Below the pieces are notes generated by a model. It was given only the letters and a program-made list of their open reading frames with translations, did not search any database and had not been told where the DNA came from. DNA of 64,000 nt, from contig NZ_CP122458.1 in assembly GCF_032598905.1 (NCBI RefSeq), forward strand, positions 2,046,001 to 2,110,000. The letters run 5' to 3'. The DNA is from Streptomyces sp. 11x1. Its GTDB lineage: Bacteria > Actinomycetota > Actinomycetes > Streptomycetales > Streptomycetaceae. The position numbers were made by a program, and so were the translations under genes. Within the stretch, counting starts at the first letter, position 1. Each line of letters begins with the position of its first letter. Positions 8,098 to 17,186 of the stretch are shown here, piece by piece.

Positions 8098-8286
8098 TCA
8101 GCCCTCGATACGGATGGCCTGGAGCGGACACACGTCGGCGGCTTCCTCGACCTCGTCGCGCAGCGCGTCGTCGGGGTCGGAGACGTGGGCCAGGTGGCCG
8201 CTGTCGTCCATGGAGAAGACATCGGGGGCGGCGAAGACGCACTGGCCGTGGTCCTGGCACTTGGTCATGTCGACGACGACCTTCAT
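8098..8286 (-). CDS. 3Fe-4S-type ferredoxin
   Basis: This 62-residue ferredoxin has cluster motif C-x2-H-x2-C (TKCQDHGQCVF) and a distal DVCPLQAIRIEG. The second Cys of the usual C-x2-C-x2-C is His, the pattern of 3Fe-4S ferredoxins that serve bacterial P450s. It starts at ATG 8286 with a strong AGGAGGA site. It is the first gene of the leftward operon and is followed 2 nt later by its likely reductase. Together they form a class I electron chain, probably for the P450 encoded by the divergent operon. Confidence 0.93.
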   Translation of the reverse strand: MKVVVDMTKCQDHGQCVFAAPDVFSMDDSGHLAHVSDPDDALRDEVEEAADVCPLQAIRIEG

Positions 8287-8405
8287 GGCCGGTCCTCCTG
8301 AAAGTGAGGGCGTCGGGGCGGGGAGCGAGGGGAGGAAAGAGGGGCCCGACCGCTGTGGGCCGGGCCCCGGCCAAGGGCCCGGCCGACTGGCCGAACCCTT
8401 ACTCA

Positions 8406-8420
8406 TTTGGCTTCAAACAA
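8406..8420. promoter_or_regulatory. Candidate operator box 1 (TTTGG...CAAACAA)
   Basis: TTTGGCTTCAAACAA lies about 120 nt upstream of the ferredoxin start and differs from the box at 8512 by two bases. Its core is an imperfect TTTGG-N2-(T/C)CAAA palindrome. The two boxes flank the divergent promoters of the ferredoxin and glutamine-synthetase-like operons, as expected for a shared repressor. Confidence 0.6.
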
Positions 8421-8511
8421 CATAGGAAGCGACCCAGCCCTGGTCAATACCTATCCATGCGGATAATTTTTTTCCATCCCCTCTTGCGGGGCGTCCGTAG
8501 CACCCATACCG

Positions 8512-8526
8512 TTTGGCACCAAACAA
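8512..8526. promoter_or_regulatory. Candidate operator box 2 (TTTGGCACCAAACAA)
   Basis: This contains the perfect palindrome TTTGG-CA-CCAAA and lies 79 nt upstream of the glutamine-synthetase-like start. With box 1 it forms a repeat pair 106 bp apart in the 319-bp divergent intergenic region, which also holds a T-rich run (about 8464-8474). A TetR dimer site is the natural reading; the TetR gene at 2156-2758 is the candidate partner. Confidence 0.62.
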
Positions 8527-8605
8527 GTCACCCCTGTGCCTCCACCAGCACCGGCCCTCTGACTTCCCTCGCCACCCACACCCCCAAGCGCCCGAGGAGA
8601 CATCG

Positions 8606-9970
8606 GTGAGCGCAGCCCCAACCCCCAGCCTCCGTCAGCACATGCAGCGGCTCGCCGCCGAGGGCATCGACGTGGTGCGCGTGACCTATCCCGATCTCAT
8701 CGGCACCGACCGCGCACGCGACATCCTGCTGGACCACCTGCCGTCGGCGTGTGACCACGGCCTGGCCTTCTGCCGGGCCGTCTACCACACCAGCCCCCAG
8801 GGCGACGTGGTCCCCGTCTCCGGCGGTCTCGACGCCGGCCTGCCCGACATCACCGTGCGACCGGACCTGGACACCCTGGTCCCCCTCCCCTGGGAACCCG
8901 GCGTCGCCTCCTGCCTCGCCGAGGTCACCGACCCGGCCACCGGCCTGCCCGCACCGGAGTCACCCCGCGATCTCCTGCGCACCGTCCTCGCCCGGTGTGC
9001 CGAACACGGCCTGCGTCCTGTGGTCGGCCCCGAGCTCGAGTACTTCCTCGGCGACGAGGACCCGGCCTCCCCGAGCGGCTGGAAGCGATACTCGGGCGCC
9101 GCCGGCGTCGTCTACACCGCCGGCCTGCGCGCCGACGGCGACAATCACCTGCTCCGCACGCTGCGTCTGCTGCGGGACATGAACATCGGCGTGACCAGCG
9201 GAAACCACGAGTTCGACGGGGGCCAGTTCGAGATCAACCTCACCCACTCCGACGCCCTGTCCGCCGCGGACCGCGCCTTCCGCTTCAAGTCCGCCATCAA
9301 GGAGCTGGCCCGGAAGGAGGGGAAACTCGCCACCTTCATGGCCAAGCCGTTCAACGACGCCGGCGGCTCCGGTTTCCACCTCCATCTGTCCTGCGACAGC
9401 TCCGACGAGGCAGGCGCCGGCAACGCCTTCGACGATCCCGCCGGTCCGTACGGGCTGTCCGCCACCGCCCGCCACGCCGTCGCCGGCATCCTCGCCCACG
9501 CCCCGGCCCTGGCCGCACTGGCCAACCCGACCGTGAACTCCTACAAGCGTTTCGGCCCGGACACCCTCGCGCCCTGGCTGATCGACTGGGGCCTGGACAA
9601 CCGCAGCGCCATGGTCCGCATCCCGCCCGAGCGCGGCTCCGGCGCCCGACTCGAACTGCGCCTCGGTGACGCCAGCGCCAACCCGTACCTGCTGATCGCG
9701 GGCACGGTCGCCGCCGCGCTGCTCGGGGTCCTGGCCGGCGAGGAGCCCCCCGGCCCCTTGGAGGGGTACGGCTACGACACCGCCAGGGCGGCCGTGCTGC
9801 CCATGAGCCTGCCGGCCGCACTGGACGCCCTGGAAGCGGACACGGAACTGACCGACGTCCTCGGCAAGGACTTCACCGACTCCTTCCTCTCCTACAAGCG
9901 CAACGAGATCGAACGCTTCCAACGGCACGTCACCGACTGGGAGTTCACCGAGTACGCCTACCACCTGTGA
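8606..9970 (+). CDS. Glutamine synthetase-like gamma-glutamyl ligase
   Basis: This 454-residue protein is a GS-superfamily member of the type that joins glutamate to amines rather than ammonia. Motifs seen are EGIDVVRVTYPDLIGTDRAR at the N-terminus, VGPELEYFL (metal Glu), SGNHEFDGGQFEINL and GSGFHLHLS (GS-type H-x-H), plus a C-terminal RIPPERGSGARLELRLGD. It starts at GTG 8606 with GAGGAGA six bases upstream. It is the first gene of the rightward operon GS-like, P450, LLM oxidoreductase. Known relatives include gamma-glutamyl polyamine, isopropylamide and anilide synthetases. The amine used here is unknown. Confidence 0.87.
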   Translation: MSAAPTPSLRQHMQRLAAEGIDVVRVTYPDLIGTDRARDILLDHLPSACDHGLAFCRAVYHTSPQGDVVPVSGGLDAGLPDITVRPDLDTLVPLPWEPGVASCLAEVTDPATGLPAPESPRDLLRTVLARCAEHGLRPVVGPELEYFLGDEDPASPSGWKRYSGAAGVVYTAGLRADGDNHLLRTLRLLRDMNIGVTSGNHEFDGGQFEINLTHSDALSAADRAFRFKSAIKELARKEGKLATFMAKPFNDAGGSGFHLHLSCDSSDEAGAGNAFDDPAGPYGLSATARHAVAGILAHAPALAALANPTVNSYKRFGPDTLAPWLIDWGLDNRSAMVRIPPERGSGARLELRLGDASANPYLLIAGTVAAALLGVLAGEEPPGPLEGYGYDTARAAVLPMSLPAALDALEADTELTDVLGKDFTDSFLSYKRNEIERFQRHVTDWEFTEYAYHL

Positions 9971-9987
9971 CGACTGGGAGCCATCCG

Positions 9988-11274
9988 ATGACGACCGAGA
10001 CCCCGACCGCCGCCGTGCACGAGCCGATGCCGCTGGCGGACGTCAACCTCGCCGACCTGGACAACTTCACCGACGGGATCACCCCGTGGCGTATGTTCCA
10101 CACCCTGCGCCACCAGGACCCGGTGCACTGGCAGCCCGAGGGGGCCCCCAACTCCGGCTTCTGGGCGGTGACACGACACGCCGACATCGCCCGCGTCGAC
10201 CGCGACGCAGAGACCTTCACCTCGATGAAGTTCGTCAACCTCGAAGAGGTCGACGAGGACCAGATCAAGACGCGTGCCTCCATCCTGGAACTGGACGGCG
10301 TCCGCCACCGCGCGTTGCGCAGCCTGCTCCAGCGCCAGTTCGGCGCGAACGTCATCAACAGCTACACCGACTTCCTGCGCGGCCTGACCGCCACCACGCT
10401 GGACGCGGCGCTCGCCAAGGGGAGCTTCGACTTCGTCAAGGAGGTCTCCGCCGACTTCCCCATCAACGTCCTCGCCCGCCTCCTCGACGTGCCGCCGGAG
10501 GACAACCAGCAGCTCATCGACTGGGGCAACCGCATCATCGGCAACACCGACCCCGACTACGCCGACGTCCTGCTCGACAGCGCGGAGAGCGAGCAGTACC
10601 GGCACCTCCCGTTCCGCTCGCCCGCCTCGCTGGAGGTCTTCGAGTACGGCCGTGAGCTGGCCCGGCAGCGGCGCGGCGGCGACGGCACCGACCTGGTGTC
10701 GAAGCTGGTGAACACCACCCCGAGGGACGGTGTGCCGCTCTCTCCGCAGGACTTCGACAACTACTTCCTGCTCCTCGTCGTGGCCGGCAACGAGACCACC
10801 CGCCACACCATCACCCACTCCATGCTCGCCCTGCTCCAGCACCCCGAGCAGCTGGCCCGGCTTCAGGAGGACCCTTCCCTCATCCCGACGGCGGTGGAGG
10901 AGTTCCTGCGCTGGGCGTCGCCCGTCTACCACTTCCGCCGCACGGCGACCCGTGACGTGGAACTGGGCGGCAAGCACGTCAAGGAGGGCGACAAGGTCGT
11001 CATGTGGTACGCCTCCGGCAACCGCGACGAGGAGGTCTTCGGCAACCCGTACGACTTCGACGTCACCCGCGCCGACAACGACCATGTGACCTTCGGCAAG
11101 GGCAGCCCGCACCTGTGCCTGGGCAACCTGCTCGCCCGCACCGAGATCCGCATCATGTTCGAGGAGCTCATCCCGAGGATCGCGGACATCCGTCTGACGG
11201 GCGAAGTCCCGCGCGTTCGCTCCAACTTCGTCAACGGCATCAAGAAACTGCCGGTTGAGGTCACCCTCGCCTGA
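9988..11274 (+). CDS. Cytochrome P450
   Basis: This 428-residue soluble bacterial P450 has an I-helix VVAGNETTRHTI (oxygen-activating acid-Thr pair), a K-helix EEFLRWASPVYHFRR with E-x-x-R, and a haem loop FGKGSPHLCLGNLL with the thiolate Cys. The haem loop has one residue more than the usual FGxGxHxCxG, a spacing I associate with the CYP125/142/124-like clan. The ATG 9988 with GGGAG upstream is preferred over GTG 9967, which overlaps the previous stop. Its electron partners are probably the ferredoxin and reductase of the divergent operon. Substrate unknown. Confidence 0.94.
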   Translation: MTTETPTAAVHEPMPLADVNLADLDNFTDGITPWRMFHTLRHQDPVHWQPEGAPNSGFWAVTRHADIARVDRDAETFTSMKFVNLEEVDEDQIKTRASILELDGVRHRALRSLLQRQFGANVINSYTDFLRGLTATTLDAALAKGSFDFVKEVSADFPINVLARLLDVPPEDNQQLIDWGNRIIGNTDPDYADVLLDSAESEQYRHLPFRSPASLEVFEYGRELARQRRGGDGTDLVSKLVNTTPRDGVPLSPQDFDNYFLLLVVAGNETTRHTITHSMLALLQHPEQLARLQEDPSLIPTAVEEFLRWASPVYHFRRTATRDVELGGKHVKEGDKVVMWYASGNRDEEVFGNPYDFDVTRADNDHVTFGKGSPHLCLGNLLARTEIRIMFEELIPRIADIRLTGEVPRVRSNFVNGIKKLPVEVTLA

Positions 11275-11381
11275 CCGCCTGACCCAGCCGTCCAGATGGG
11301 GCGGCCGCCGGGACGCCCGAACCCGACCGAGCGGCCGCCCCTCACGTCTGCCCTCACACACTCGTCCCGAGGATCGCCACG

Positions 11382-12320
11382 ATGACCACTCCCCGCATGC
11401 AGCTCGTCCTGAGCGAGAACTGGACCATGACCGCAGGCCGCGCGGATCTGCCGACCGTGATCCGCTGGGCCCGCGAGGCCGAGGACGCCGGATTCGACTC
11501 CGTCATGATCAGCGAACACATCGTGCTCGGCCCCGACGCCGGAGCAGCCGGCGTGATGGGCAACCCCCGCGACTACGCCCTGCCCGGCAACCAGGACCCC
11601 CACACCCCATGGCCCAACTCGCTCATGCTGCTCAGCGCGATCGCCGCTGTCACCGAGCGCCTGCGTCTGGCCGCGTCGGCGGTCATCGCTCCCCTGCGGC
11701 ATCCCCTGCTCCTGGCCCGTGAGCTCGGCACCCTCGACCTTCTCTCCGAGGGCCGTCTGATCGTGCTGCCCAACGTCAGCTGGAGCCGGGACGAGTACGC
11801 GGCACTCGGTGTCCCGTTCTCCCGGCGTGGCAGGCTCCTCGACGAACACCTGGAGATCTGGGCGAAGTTGTGGGGCCCCTCCCCCGTGTCCCACGAGAGC
11901 GACCACTACGCCTTCCAGGATGTCTACTTCGAGCCCAAGGCACACCGTCCGGACGGCCCCCGGCTGTGCTTCGGCGGCGCGGGCATGCACGACGCGATGG
12001 TCCGCAGGATCGTCCGGTACGGCCACGCCTTCAACCCGCTGGGCAAGGTGACGCCCGAGCACATGCGGAAGCTGCGGACCGCGATGGCCGCCGCGGGCCG
12101 CGACATCGCCGACCTGGAGATGATCGGCGGCACCCGCGCCGTGTTCCCCGACGACAGCTCCTGCGCCGACCTGGCGCAGGCCCTCGAGGCCATCCCCGAG
12201 CAGACGGCCCAAGGTTTCACCACCTTCTGCGTCAAGCCCTCGCAGTTCACCGACGACCCGAACGGGGTGGGCGCGTTCTGCCGAGAGGTGATGCGCCGCG
12301 TGGAGTTGCTGACCGCCTGA
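11382..12320 (+). CDS. LLM-class flavin-dependent oxidoreductase (luciferase-like)
   Basis: This 312-residue protein has a luciferase-like TIM barrel. Supporting stretches are IRWAREAEDAGFDSVMISEH, RLRLAASAVIAPLRHPLLLA, LDLLSEGRLIVLPNVSWSRD and GAGMHDAMVRRIVRYGHAFN. Such enzymes use FMN or coenzyme F420, and the Streptomyces setting makes F420 plausible. The gap after the P450 is 107 nt, but the direction is the same and it closes the accessory block, so it may be part of the same pathway. The chemistry (monooxygenation or hydride transfer) cannot be told from sequence. Confidence 0.85.
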   Translation: MTTPRMQLVLSENWTMTAGRADLPTVIRWAREAEDAGFDSVMISEHIVLGPDAGAAGVMGNPRDYALPGNQDPHTPWPNSLMLLSAIAAVTERLRLAASAVIAPLRHPLLLARELGTLDLLSEGRLIVLPNVSWSRDEYAALGVPFSRRGRLLDEHLEIWAKLWGPSPVSHESDHYAFQDVYFEPKAHRPDGPRLCFGGAGMHDAMVRRIVRYGHAFNPLGKVTPEHMRKLRTAMAAAGRDIADLEMIGGTRAVFPDDSSCADLAQALEAIPEQTAQGFTTFCVKPSQFTDDPNGVGAFCREVMRRVELLTA

Positions 12321-12438
12321 CGGCACCGGACCGCGGCCGCAAAGCAGGACCCCGCTCTCCATCGCACGCGCACAACCTGACGCGCGGTGCCGTTTCGCAC
12401 CGAGCCCTCTTGACAAGCTCCGGCCACCGACGGCAATC

Positions 12439-12474
12439 TTCCATTAAGCAGAAACTAAGTTCCATCATACGGAA
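12439..12474. promoter_or_regulatory. Tandem TTCC-N7-(G/A)GAA operator pair before hyi
   Basis: Two inverted repeats are visible: TTCC-ATTAAGC-AGAA at 12439-12453 and TTCC-ATCATAC-GGAA at 12460-12474, with starts 21 bp apart (two helical turns). The same pair, in the same order relative to the gene and with the same spacing, lies upstream of gcl (39321-39356). IclR-family repressors of allantoin and glyoxylate genes are plausible binders; the regulator gene is not in the window. Confidence 0.68.
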
Positions 12475-12525
12475 TATGATCCGGTTGAACTCAGAGAGTG
12501 CACGGAAGGGAGCGTCCGAGGCCCC

Positions 12526-13365
12526 ATGGGATTCGCGGAGCAGCGCTACACCGTCAACCTGTCGATCCTCTTCACGGAACTCCCACTCCTGGAGCGCCCC
12601 GCGGCCGCCGCCGCGGCCGGCTTCACCGCGGTCGAGCTGTGGTGGCCCTGGGTCGACTCCCCCACTCCCCCTCGGTCCGAACTCGACGCCCTGCGGGGCT
12701 CGTTCGAGGACGCGGGTGTACGGCTGACCGGGCTGAACTTCTACTCGGGGGTGCTGCCGGGGCCGGACCGCGGCGCACTGTCGATCCCGGGCGAGGAAGC
12801 GGAGCGCTTCCGCGCCAACGTCGACGTGGTCGCGGAGTTCGCCGGGTCCGTCGGCTGCGGGGCGCTCAACGCGCTGTACGGCAACCGCGTCGCCGGTGTG
12901 GACCCGGCCGAGCAGGACGCCCTGGCCCTGCACAACCTGGTCCTGGCCGCGCGGGCCGCCGACCGGATCGGCGCGATCCTGCTGATCGAGGCCCTGAACA
13001 AGGTGGAGTCACCGCTCTACCCCCTGGTGTCGGCCCCGGCCGCCGTCGGCGTCGTCGACAAGGTCAACGAGGCCTCGGGCCTCGGCAACGCGCGCTTCCT
13101 GATGGACCTCTACCACCTGTCCATGAACGGCGAGGACCTCCCCCGGGTGATCGCCGAGCACACCGGGCGGACCGGGCATGTGCAGATCGCCGACAACCCC
13201 GGCCGCGGCGTCCCCGGCACCGGGGCCGTCCCCTTGGAAGACCTCCTCGACCAGCTGGGCAAGGCCGGCTACGAGGGCCTGGTCGGCCTGGAGTACAAGC
13301 CGGGCGACCGGCCGAGCTCCGAGGCCTTCGAGTGGCTCCCCCGGGAGGCCCGCGCGGCTCGCTGA
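12526..13365 (+). CDS. hyi: Hydroxypyruvate isomerase
   Basis: This 279-residue TIM-barrel isomerase interconverts hydroxypyruvate and tartronate semialdehyde. Family features are YTVNLSILFTELPLLERP at the N-terminus, FTAVELWWPW, LIEALNKVESPLYPL, FLMDLYHLSMNGEDLPRVI and GHVQIADNPGRGVPGTGAV. The ATG 12526 matches the usual family start. It is followed 56 nt later by glxR. Together with gcl (37478-39262) it forms the glyoxylate-to-glycerate route that consumes glyoxylate from allantoin degradation. A tandem operator lies 52-87 nt upstream. Confidence 0.95.
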   Translation: MGFAEQRYTVNLSILFTELPLLERPAAAAAAGFTAVELWWPWVDSPTPPRSELDALRGSFEDAGVRLTGLNFYSGVLPGPDRGALSIPGEEAERFRANVDVVAEFAGSVGCGALNALYGNRVAGVDPAEQDALALHNLVLAARAADRIGAILLIEALNKVESPLYPLVSAPAAVGVVDKVNEASGLGNARFLMDLYHLSMNGEDLPRVIAEHTGRTGHVQIADNPGRGVPGTGAVPLEDLLDQLGKAGYEGLVGLEYKPGDRPSSEAFEWLPREARAAR

Positions 13366-13421
13366 GGCCGTTGAGGCCCACCCCACCGCCGTAGCAGAGC
13401 AGTCAGAGAGGCACCCTCACC

Positions 13422-14312
13422 ATGAGCAATCTCCCCAAGGTCGCGTGGATAGGGCTCGGCATCATGGGCTCCCCCATGTCCGAGAACCTGATCAAGGCGG
13501 GTTACGACGTCACCGGCCACACCCTGGAACAGGACAAGCTGGACCGGCTGACCGCCGCCGGCGGGACCGCGGCGGACTCCGTCGCCGAGGCCGTGCGCGA
13601 CGCCGACGTCGTCATCACGATGGTGCCCGCCTCCCCGCAGGTCGAGGCCGTCGCGTACGGCCCCGACGGCATCCTGGCCAACGCCCGCCCCGGCACCCTG
13701 CTGATCGACATGTCGTCCATCACCCCGCAGACCTCGATCGACCTGGCGAAGGCCGCGCAGGAGAAGGGCATCCGGGTGCTCGACGCCCCGGTCTCCGGTG
13801 GTGAGGCGGGCGCCGTCGAGGCCGTGCTGTCCATCATGGTCGGCGGCGACCGGTCCGACTTCGACGAGGCCGTGCCGCTGTTCGAGGCGCTCGGCCGGAC
13901 GATCGTGCTGTGCGGTCCGCACGGTGCGGGGCAGACCGTGAAGGCCGCGAACCAGCTGATCGTCGCCGTCAACATCCAGGCGTGCGCCGAGGCCGTGGTC
14001 TTCCTGGAGAAGTCGGGCGTCGACCTGACGGCGGCCCTCGATGTCCTGGGTGGCGGGCTCGCCGGATCGACCGTGCTGGCCCGCAAGAAGGACGACTTCC
14101 TGAACCGGGACTTCAAACCGGGCTTCCGCATCGACCTGCACCACAAGGACATGGGCATCGTCACCGACGCGGCCCGCACCGTGGGCGCCGCCCTGCCGGT
14201 CGGCGCCGTGGTCGCCCAACTGGTCGCCTCGCTGCGCGCCCAGGGCGACGGCGGCCTCGACCACTCGGCCCTGCTGCGGGGCGTGGAACGCCTCTCCGGC
14301 GCCCAGGTCTGA
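13422..14312 (+). CDS. glxR: 2-hydroxy-3-oxopropionate (tartronate semialdehyde) reductase
   Basis: This 296-residue beta-hydroxyacid dehydrogenase has the N-terminal Rossmann motif WIGLGIMGSPMSENLIKAGY, the substrate loop LDAPVSGGEAGA, and GAGQTVKAANQLIV with the catalytic Lys. It reduces tartronate semialdehyde to D-glycerate with NAD(P)H. It is co-directional with hyi and probably co-transcribed. The third pathway gene, gcl, lies about 23 kb away on the other strand, with the aminohydroxybenzoate cluster in between. Confidence 0.95.
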   Translation: MSNLPKVAWIGLGIMGSPMSENLIKAGYDVTGHTLEQDKLDRLTAAGGTAADSVAEAVRDADVVITMVPASPQVEAVAYGPDGILANARPGTLLIDMSSITPQTSIDLAKAAQEKGIRVLDAPVSGGEAGAVEAVLSIMVGGDRSDFDEAVPLFEALGRTIVLCGPHGAGQTVKAANQLIVAVNIQACAEAVVFLEKSGVDLTAALDVLGGGLAGSTVLARKKDDFLNRDFKPGFRIDLHHKDMGIVTDAARTVGAALPVGAVVAQLVASLRAQGDGGLDHSALLRGVERLSGAQV

Positions 14313-15006
14313 GGCGTCACCCCACGCACTTCCGGTCCGCGGCGGCGCCGACATCTGTCCTGTCGCGCCCAGGCGACGCCGCGGGCCGGAACCGCCGTCC
14401 CGGGTACGCCGACTTCCTGAGCGACGTCGGCGAGCCCGCCTCGACGGCCGTACGACCCCTGACGGGGGTGAAGCTCGGGCCGTCGCCGGCGGGGGTGTCG
14501 TGCGCCCCGCCCCGGCGATCGACTTCCTCCATCCCCTGCCATTCCCGATCGGCATCCGGTCCCTGGTGGACACCCATCAGCCACCGGACGCACCGCCCGC
14601 GACCGTTTCCGACCGACCCGGATGAGAGGTGAGCGTCGGCCGCTCGCGGGCAGGGCACGGACCGCGGCGGCGCTGCGCGCCAGTGCGGTGGTGAAGGCCC
14701 CGGCCCGCGTCTCGACGTGAGGGACGCGAGACCGGAGCCGCCGCGGCCGCCGCGGTCCGACCCGTCGATCCGACCCGTCGAATTCGCTCCGCCCGTGCAC
14801 CGCCCGGCCGGTGCCGGGTCTTTCGCGATCAGGGTGCGACACCCCGATCACCGGCGGACGTCAGGGCCCGCTGCCTACGCAAGGCTGCGTAGAGCGTCTA
14901 CGGAACCCTCAAATCAACCTCTGAAAGCACGCCTGGGGGCTTCAACTGCCCCTGGGGCAGGGCACATTCTCGACACACGAGGCCCGTCGGCACGGGGGCG
15001 GCGGGC
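14313..15006. other. Long intergenic stretch with no recognisable gene
   Basis: About 700 bp between glxR and a G-rich repeat tract. Open frames here have no family similarity and no convincing ribosome sites. The stretch shows neither IS ends nor a tRNA. It marks the junction between the hyi-glxR backbone segment and the biosynthetic cluster. Confidence 0.6.
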
Positions 15007-15128
15007 CTCGACGGGGGAAAAGCCCCACGGGGGAAACGGGGGTACGGGGGAAGAGCCCCACGGGGGAACCAACGGGGGAAACGGGGGCCCGGAGCCCGGG
15101 GATCGGGGGTGAACCGGGGGAACGGGGA
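15007..15128 (+). repeat. G-run repeat tract
   Basis: At least nine runs of four or five G occur on the plus strand. Two 25-bp direct repeats at 15011-15035 and 15044-15068 differ by one base (core ACGGGGGAA(A/G)AGCCCC). The tract could form G-quadruplexes on the plus strand. It sits at the left boundary of the biosynthetic cluster. Confidence 0.7.
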
Positions 15129-15191
15129 TGCCTTGAGCGACAGCGCGACGAAGCGGCCCGTCCGTACGGGGTCGCGCTGTCGGAGGGGCGG

Positions 15192-15240
15192 GCCGAGCGC
15201 CCGCGGACGTCGGGGGTCGTCCGCGGGCGCTCGGCCTTTT
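15192..15240. terminator. Strong intrinsic terminator left of the cluster
   Basis: A perfect 18-bp stem (15192-15209 paired with 15218-15235) with an 8-nt loop is followed on the plus strand by CTTTT. It would stop plus-strand read-through toward the convergent PhzE-type gene and may also end the leftward phz-like transcript. Confidence 0.82.
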
Positions 15241-15269
15241 CATGCCGAACGGTCGTGTGACGTCCCGGA

Positions 15270-17186
15270 TCAGCCTGCTCGGCCGCGGGCGCGGCCGAGC
15301 AGGACGCGGGTCGCCGCCTCGCGCAGGATCCGTGGGCCGTCCTGGGTGAGCAGGGATTCGGCGTGGAACTGCAAGGAGGAGAAGTGCGGTCCGCGCAGGG
15401 CGTGAATCTCCCCGGTGTCCGGCGAGCGACTGATCTCGACCACGCCCACTCCGGGACAGTCGGCCTTCTCCTCGTCGCTCCAGGCGGCGAAGGCGTTGTA
15501 GAAGCCGACGCGTTCGCGGCTCCCGAAGAGGTCGATCTCCTTCTGTACTCCCTGGTTGGGCACCTCGCGTCGCCGCAGCGGGAAGCCGAGACGGGCCGAG
15601 AGGACCTGGTGGCTGAGGCAGACGGACAGGAACGGCCGTCGGCCGTCCAGCAGGCGTCCGGTCGCGGCGGCCAGGTGGGCGATCTTGGGATGGTCCATGT
15701 CGCGTGGATCGCCCGGCCCGGGTCCCATGACGACGAGGTCGTGGGCGTCGAGGTCGTACGGCTCGTCGTAGCGGCGAACGGTCACGGCCAGCCCCAGCGC
15801 CCGCAGTTGCTGGTCGAGCATGAAGGTGAAGGTGTCCTCGGCGTCGACGATCAGCGCACTGCGGCCGGCGAGTGCGGAGTCCGGGCGCTCGCGCTCGGTG
15901 GCATCGGCGAGCCAGAACCCCGCGATCATGTCGTTGCGGCGGGCCAGCGCCGCGTTGATGTGAGGATGTGCGCCGAAACCCGACGGGCGGTGGCTCTCCA
16001 GGGCGGTGAGCAGCCCGGCGGCCTTGGCACGGGTCTCCTCCACCTCGGACCCCGGGTCCGAGTGCCGTACCAGCGTGGCACCCACACCGATGCGCAACCG
16101 GCCGTCGCCGCCGATGTCGGCGGTGCGGATGAGGATCGAGGAGTCGAGGGTGCGCCCGCCGTCGTCGTCGTGTCCGATCAGGGCGACCGCTCCGCTGTAG
16201 TAGCCGCGCCCCCGCGGTTCATGACGGCCGATCACCCGGCAGGCGCTCTCCAGCGGACTGCCGGTGACGGTGGGCGCGAACATGGTCTCGCGCAGGATCT
16301 CGCGCACATCGCGCGAGGTACGCCCCTCGACGAAGTACTCGGTGTGCGCAACCCGGGCCATTTCCTTCAGATACGGCCCGGTGACACGGCAACCGTCCGG
16401 GCAGATCCGGGCCATCATCTTCAGTTCCTCGTCGACGACCATGTACAGCTCGTCGGTCTCCTTGGGATCGGCGAGGAACGCCATCACGTCCGGCAGCGTG
16501 GGACCGCTCGCCGGATAGCGGTAGGTGCCGCTGATCGGGTTCATCACCGCGACGCCGTCGTGCAGGCTGATGTGCCGTTCCGGGCTGGCACCGACCAGGG
16601 TGCGCTCGCCGGTGTGCACCAGGTACGTCCAGTAGGCGCCCTGCTCGTACTCCAGCAGCCGGCGGAAGAAGCACAGGGCGTGCGCGAGCGTGTAGTCGGT
16701 GATGTCCGCGACGAGCGAGCGGTGGATGACGAAGTTGGCGCCCTCGCCCTCGCCGATCTCGTCCCTGATCACCGTGCGCACGATCTCGGCGTACGTCTCG
16801 TCGTCCACGTCGAAGTGCTTGCCGGTGACCTCGATCGGCACCTCCGCGATACGGCGCACCGCCTCGGCGACCGTCATCACGTCCTGGTCGGTGACCGTCA
16901 TGGCCAGCAGCGGTTCGCCGTCGTCGGTGCAGGCGAAGCCGCGCTCGGCGATCTGACGGTAGGGAAGCAGCGCCAGCACCTCGTGTGCCGCCCGTCCCGG
17001 GCCCGCGGGCCGGGCCCGGACGGGGAGTTCGGCCAGTGAGCCCACCGCCGAGACGTCGCCGATCACCACCTCCAGCAGCCCCGGTCCCACCGTTTCGGGC
17101 CGGTGCAGCAACGCGAAGGGCGAGGGCTGCGGAACCAGGACACGGTCCAGCACATCCTGCGGTGCGGTTGCTCCAGGCGATGTCAC
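15270..17186 (-). CDS. PhzE-type 2-amino-2-deoxyisochorismate (ADIC) synthase
   Basis: This 638-residue fusion has an N-terminal chorismate-binding domain ([46 protein letters not shown]) and a C-terminal class I glutamine amidotransferase with [18 protein letters not shown] (Cys) and [13 protein letters not shown] (His-Glu). Domain order and length match PhzE, not TrpE alone. It makes ADIC from chorismate and glutamine. It starts at GTG 17186, overlapping the PhzD-type stop by 4 nt. It is the last gene of the leftward operon running from the transporter at 23220. No phzF, phzG, phzA or phzB lies nearby, so the flux probably goes to 3-hydroxyanthranilate and not phenazine. Confidence 0.93.
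   Translation of the reverse strand: MTSPGATAPQDVLDRVLVPQPSPFALLHRPETVGPGLLEVVIGDVSAVGSLAELPVRARPAGPGRAAHEVLALLPYRQIAERGFACTDDGEPLLAMTVTDQDVMTVAEAVRRIAEVPIEVTGKHFDVDDETYAEIVRTVIRDEIGEGEGANFVIHRSLVADITDYTLAHALCFFRRLLEYEQGAYWTYLVHTGERTLVGASPERHISLHDGVAVMNPISGTYRYPASGPTLPDVMAFLADPKETDELYMVVDEELKMMARICPDGCRVTGPYLKEMARVAHTEYFVEGRTSRDVREILRETMFAPTVTGSPLESACRVIGRHEPRGRGYYSGAVALIGHDDDGGRTLDSSILIRTADIGGDGRLRIGVGATLVRHSDPGSEVEETRAKAAGLLTALESHRPSGFGAHPHINAALARRNDMIAGFWLADATERERPDSALAGRSALIVDAEDTFTFMLDQQLRALGLAVTVRRYDEPYDLDAHDLVVMGPGPGDPRDMDHPKIAHLAAATGRLLDGRRPFLSVCLSHQVLSARLGFPLRRREVPNQGVQKEIDLFGSRERVGFYNAFAAWSDEEKADCPGVGVVEISRSPDTGEIHALRGPHFSSLQFHAESLLTQDGPRILREAATRVLLGRARGRAG

Noticed and set aside
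14717..15112. Open frame of 131 codons in the glxR-phzE gap
   Set aside because: It is low-complexity, ends in Gly-rich repeats derived from the G-run tract, has no family pattern and no ribosome site.
15007..15128. CRISPR array
   Set aside because: Only two related 25-bp units with an 8-bp gap are present, with no regular spacers and no cas genes.
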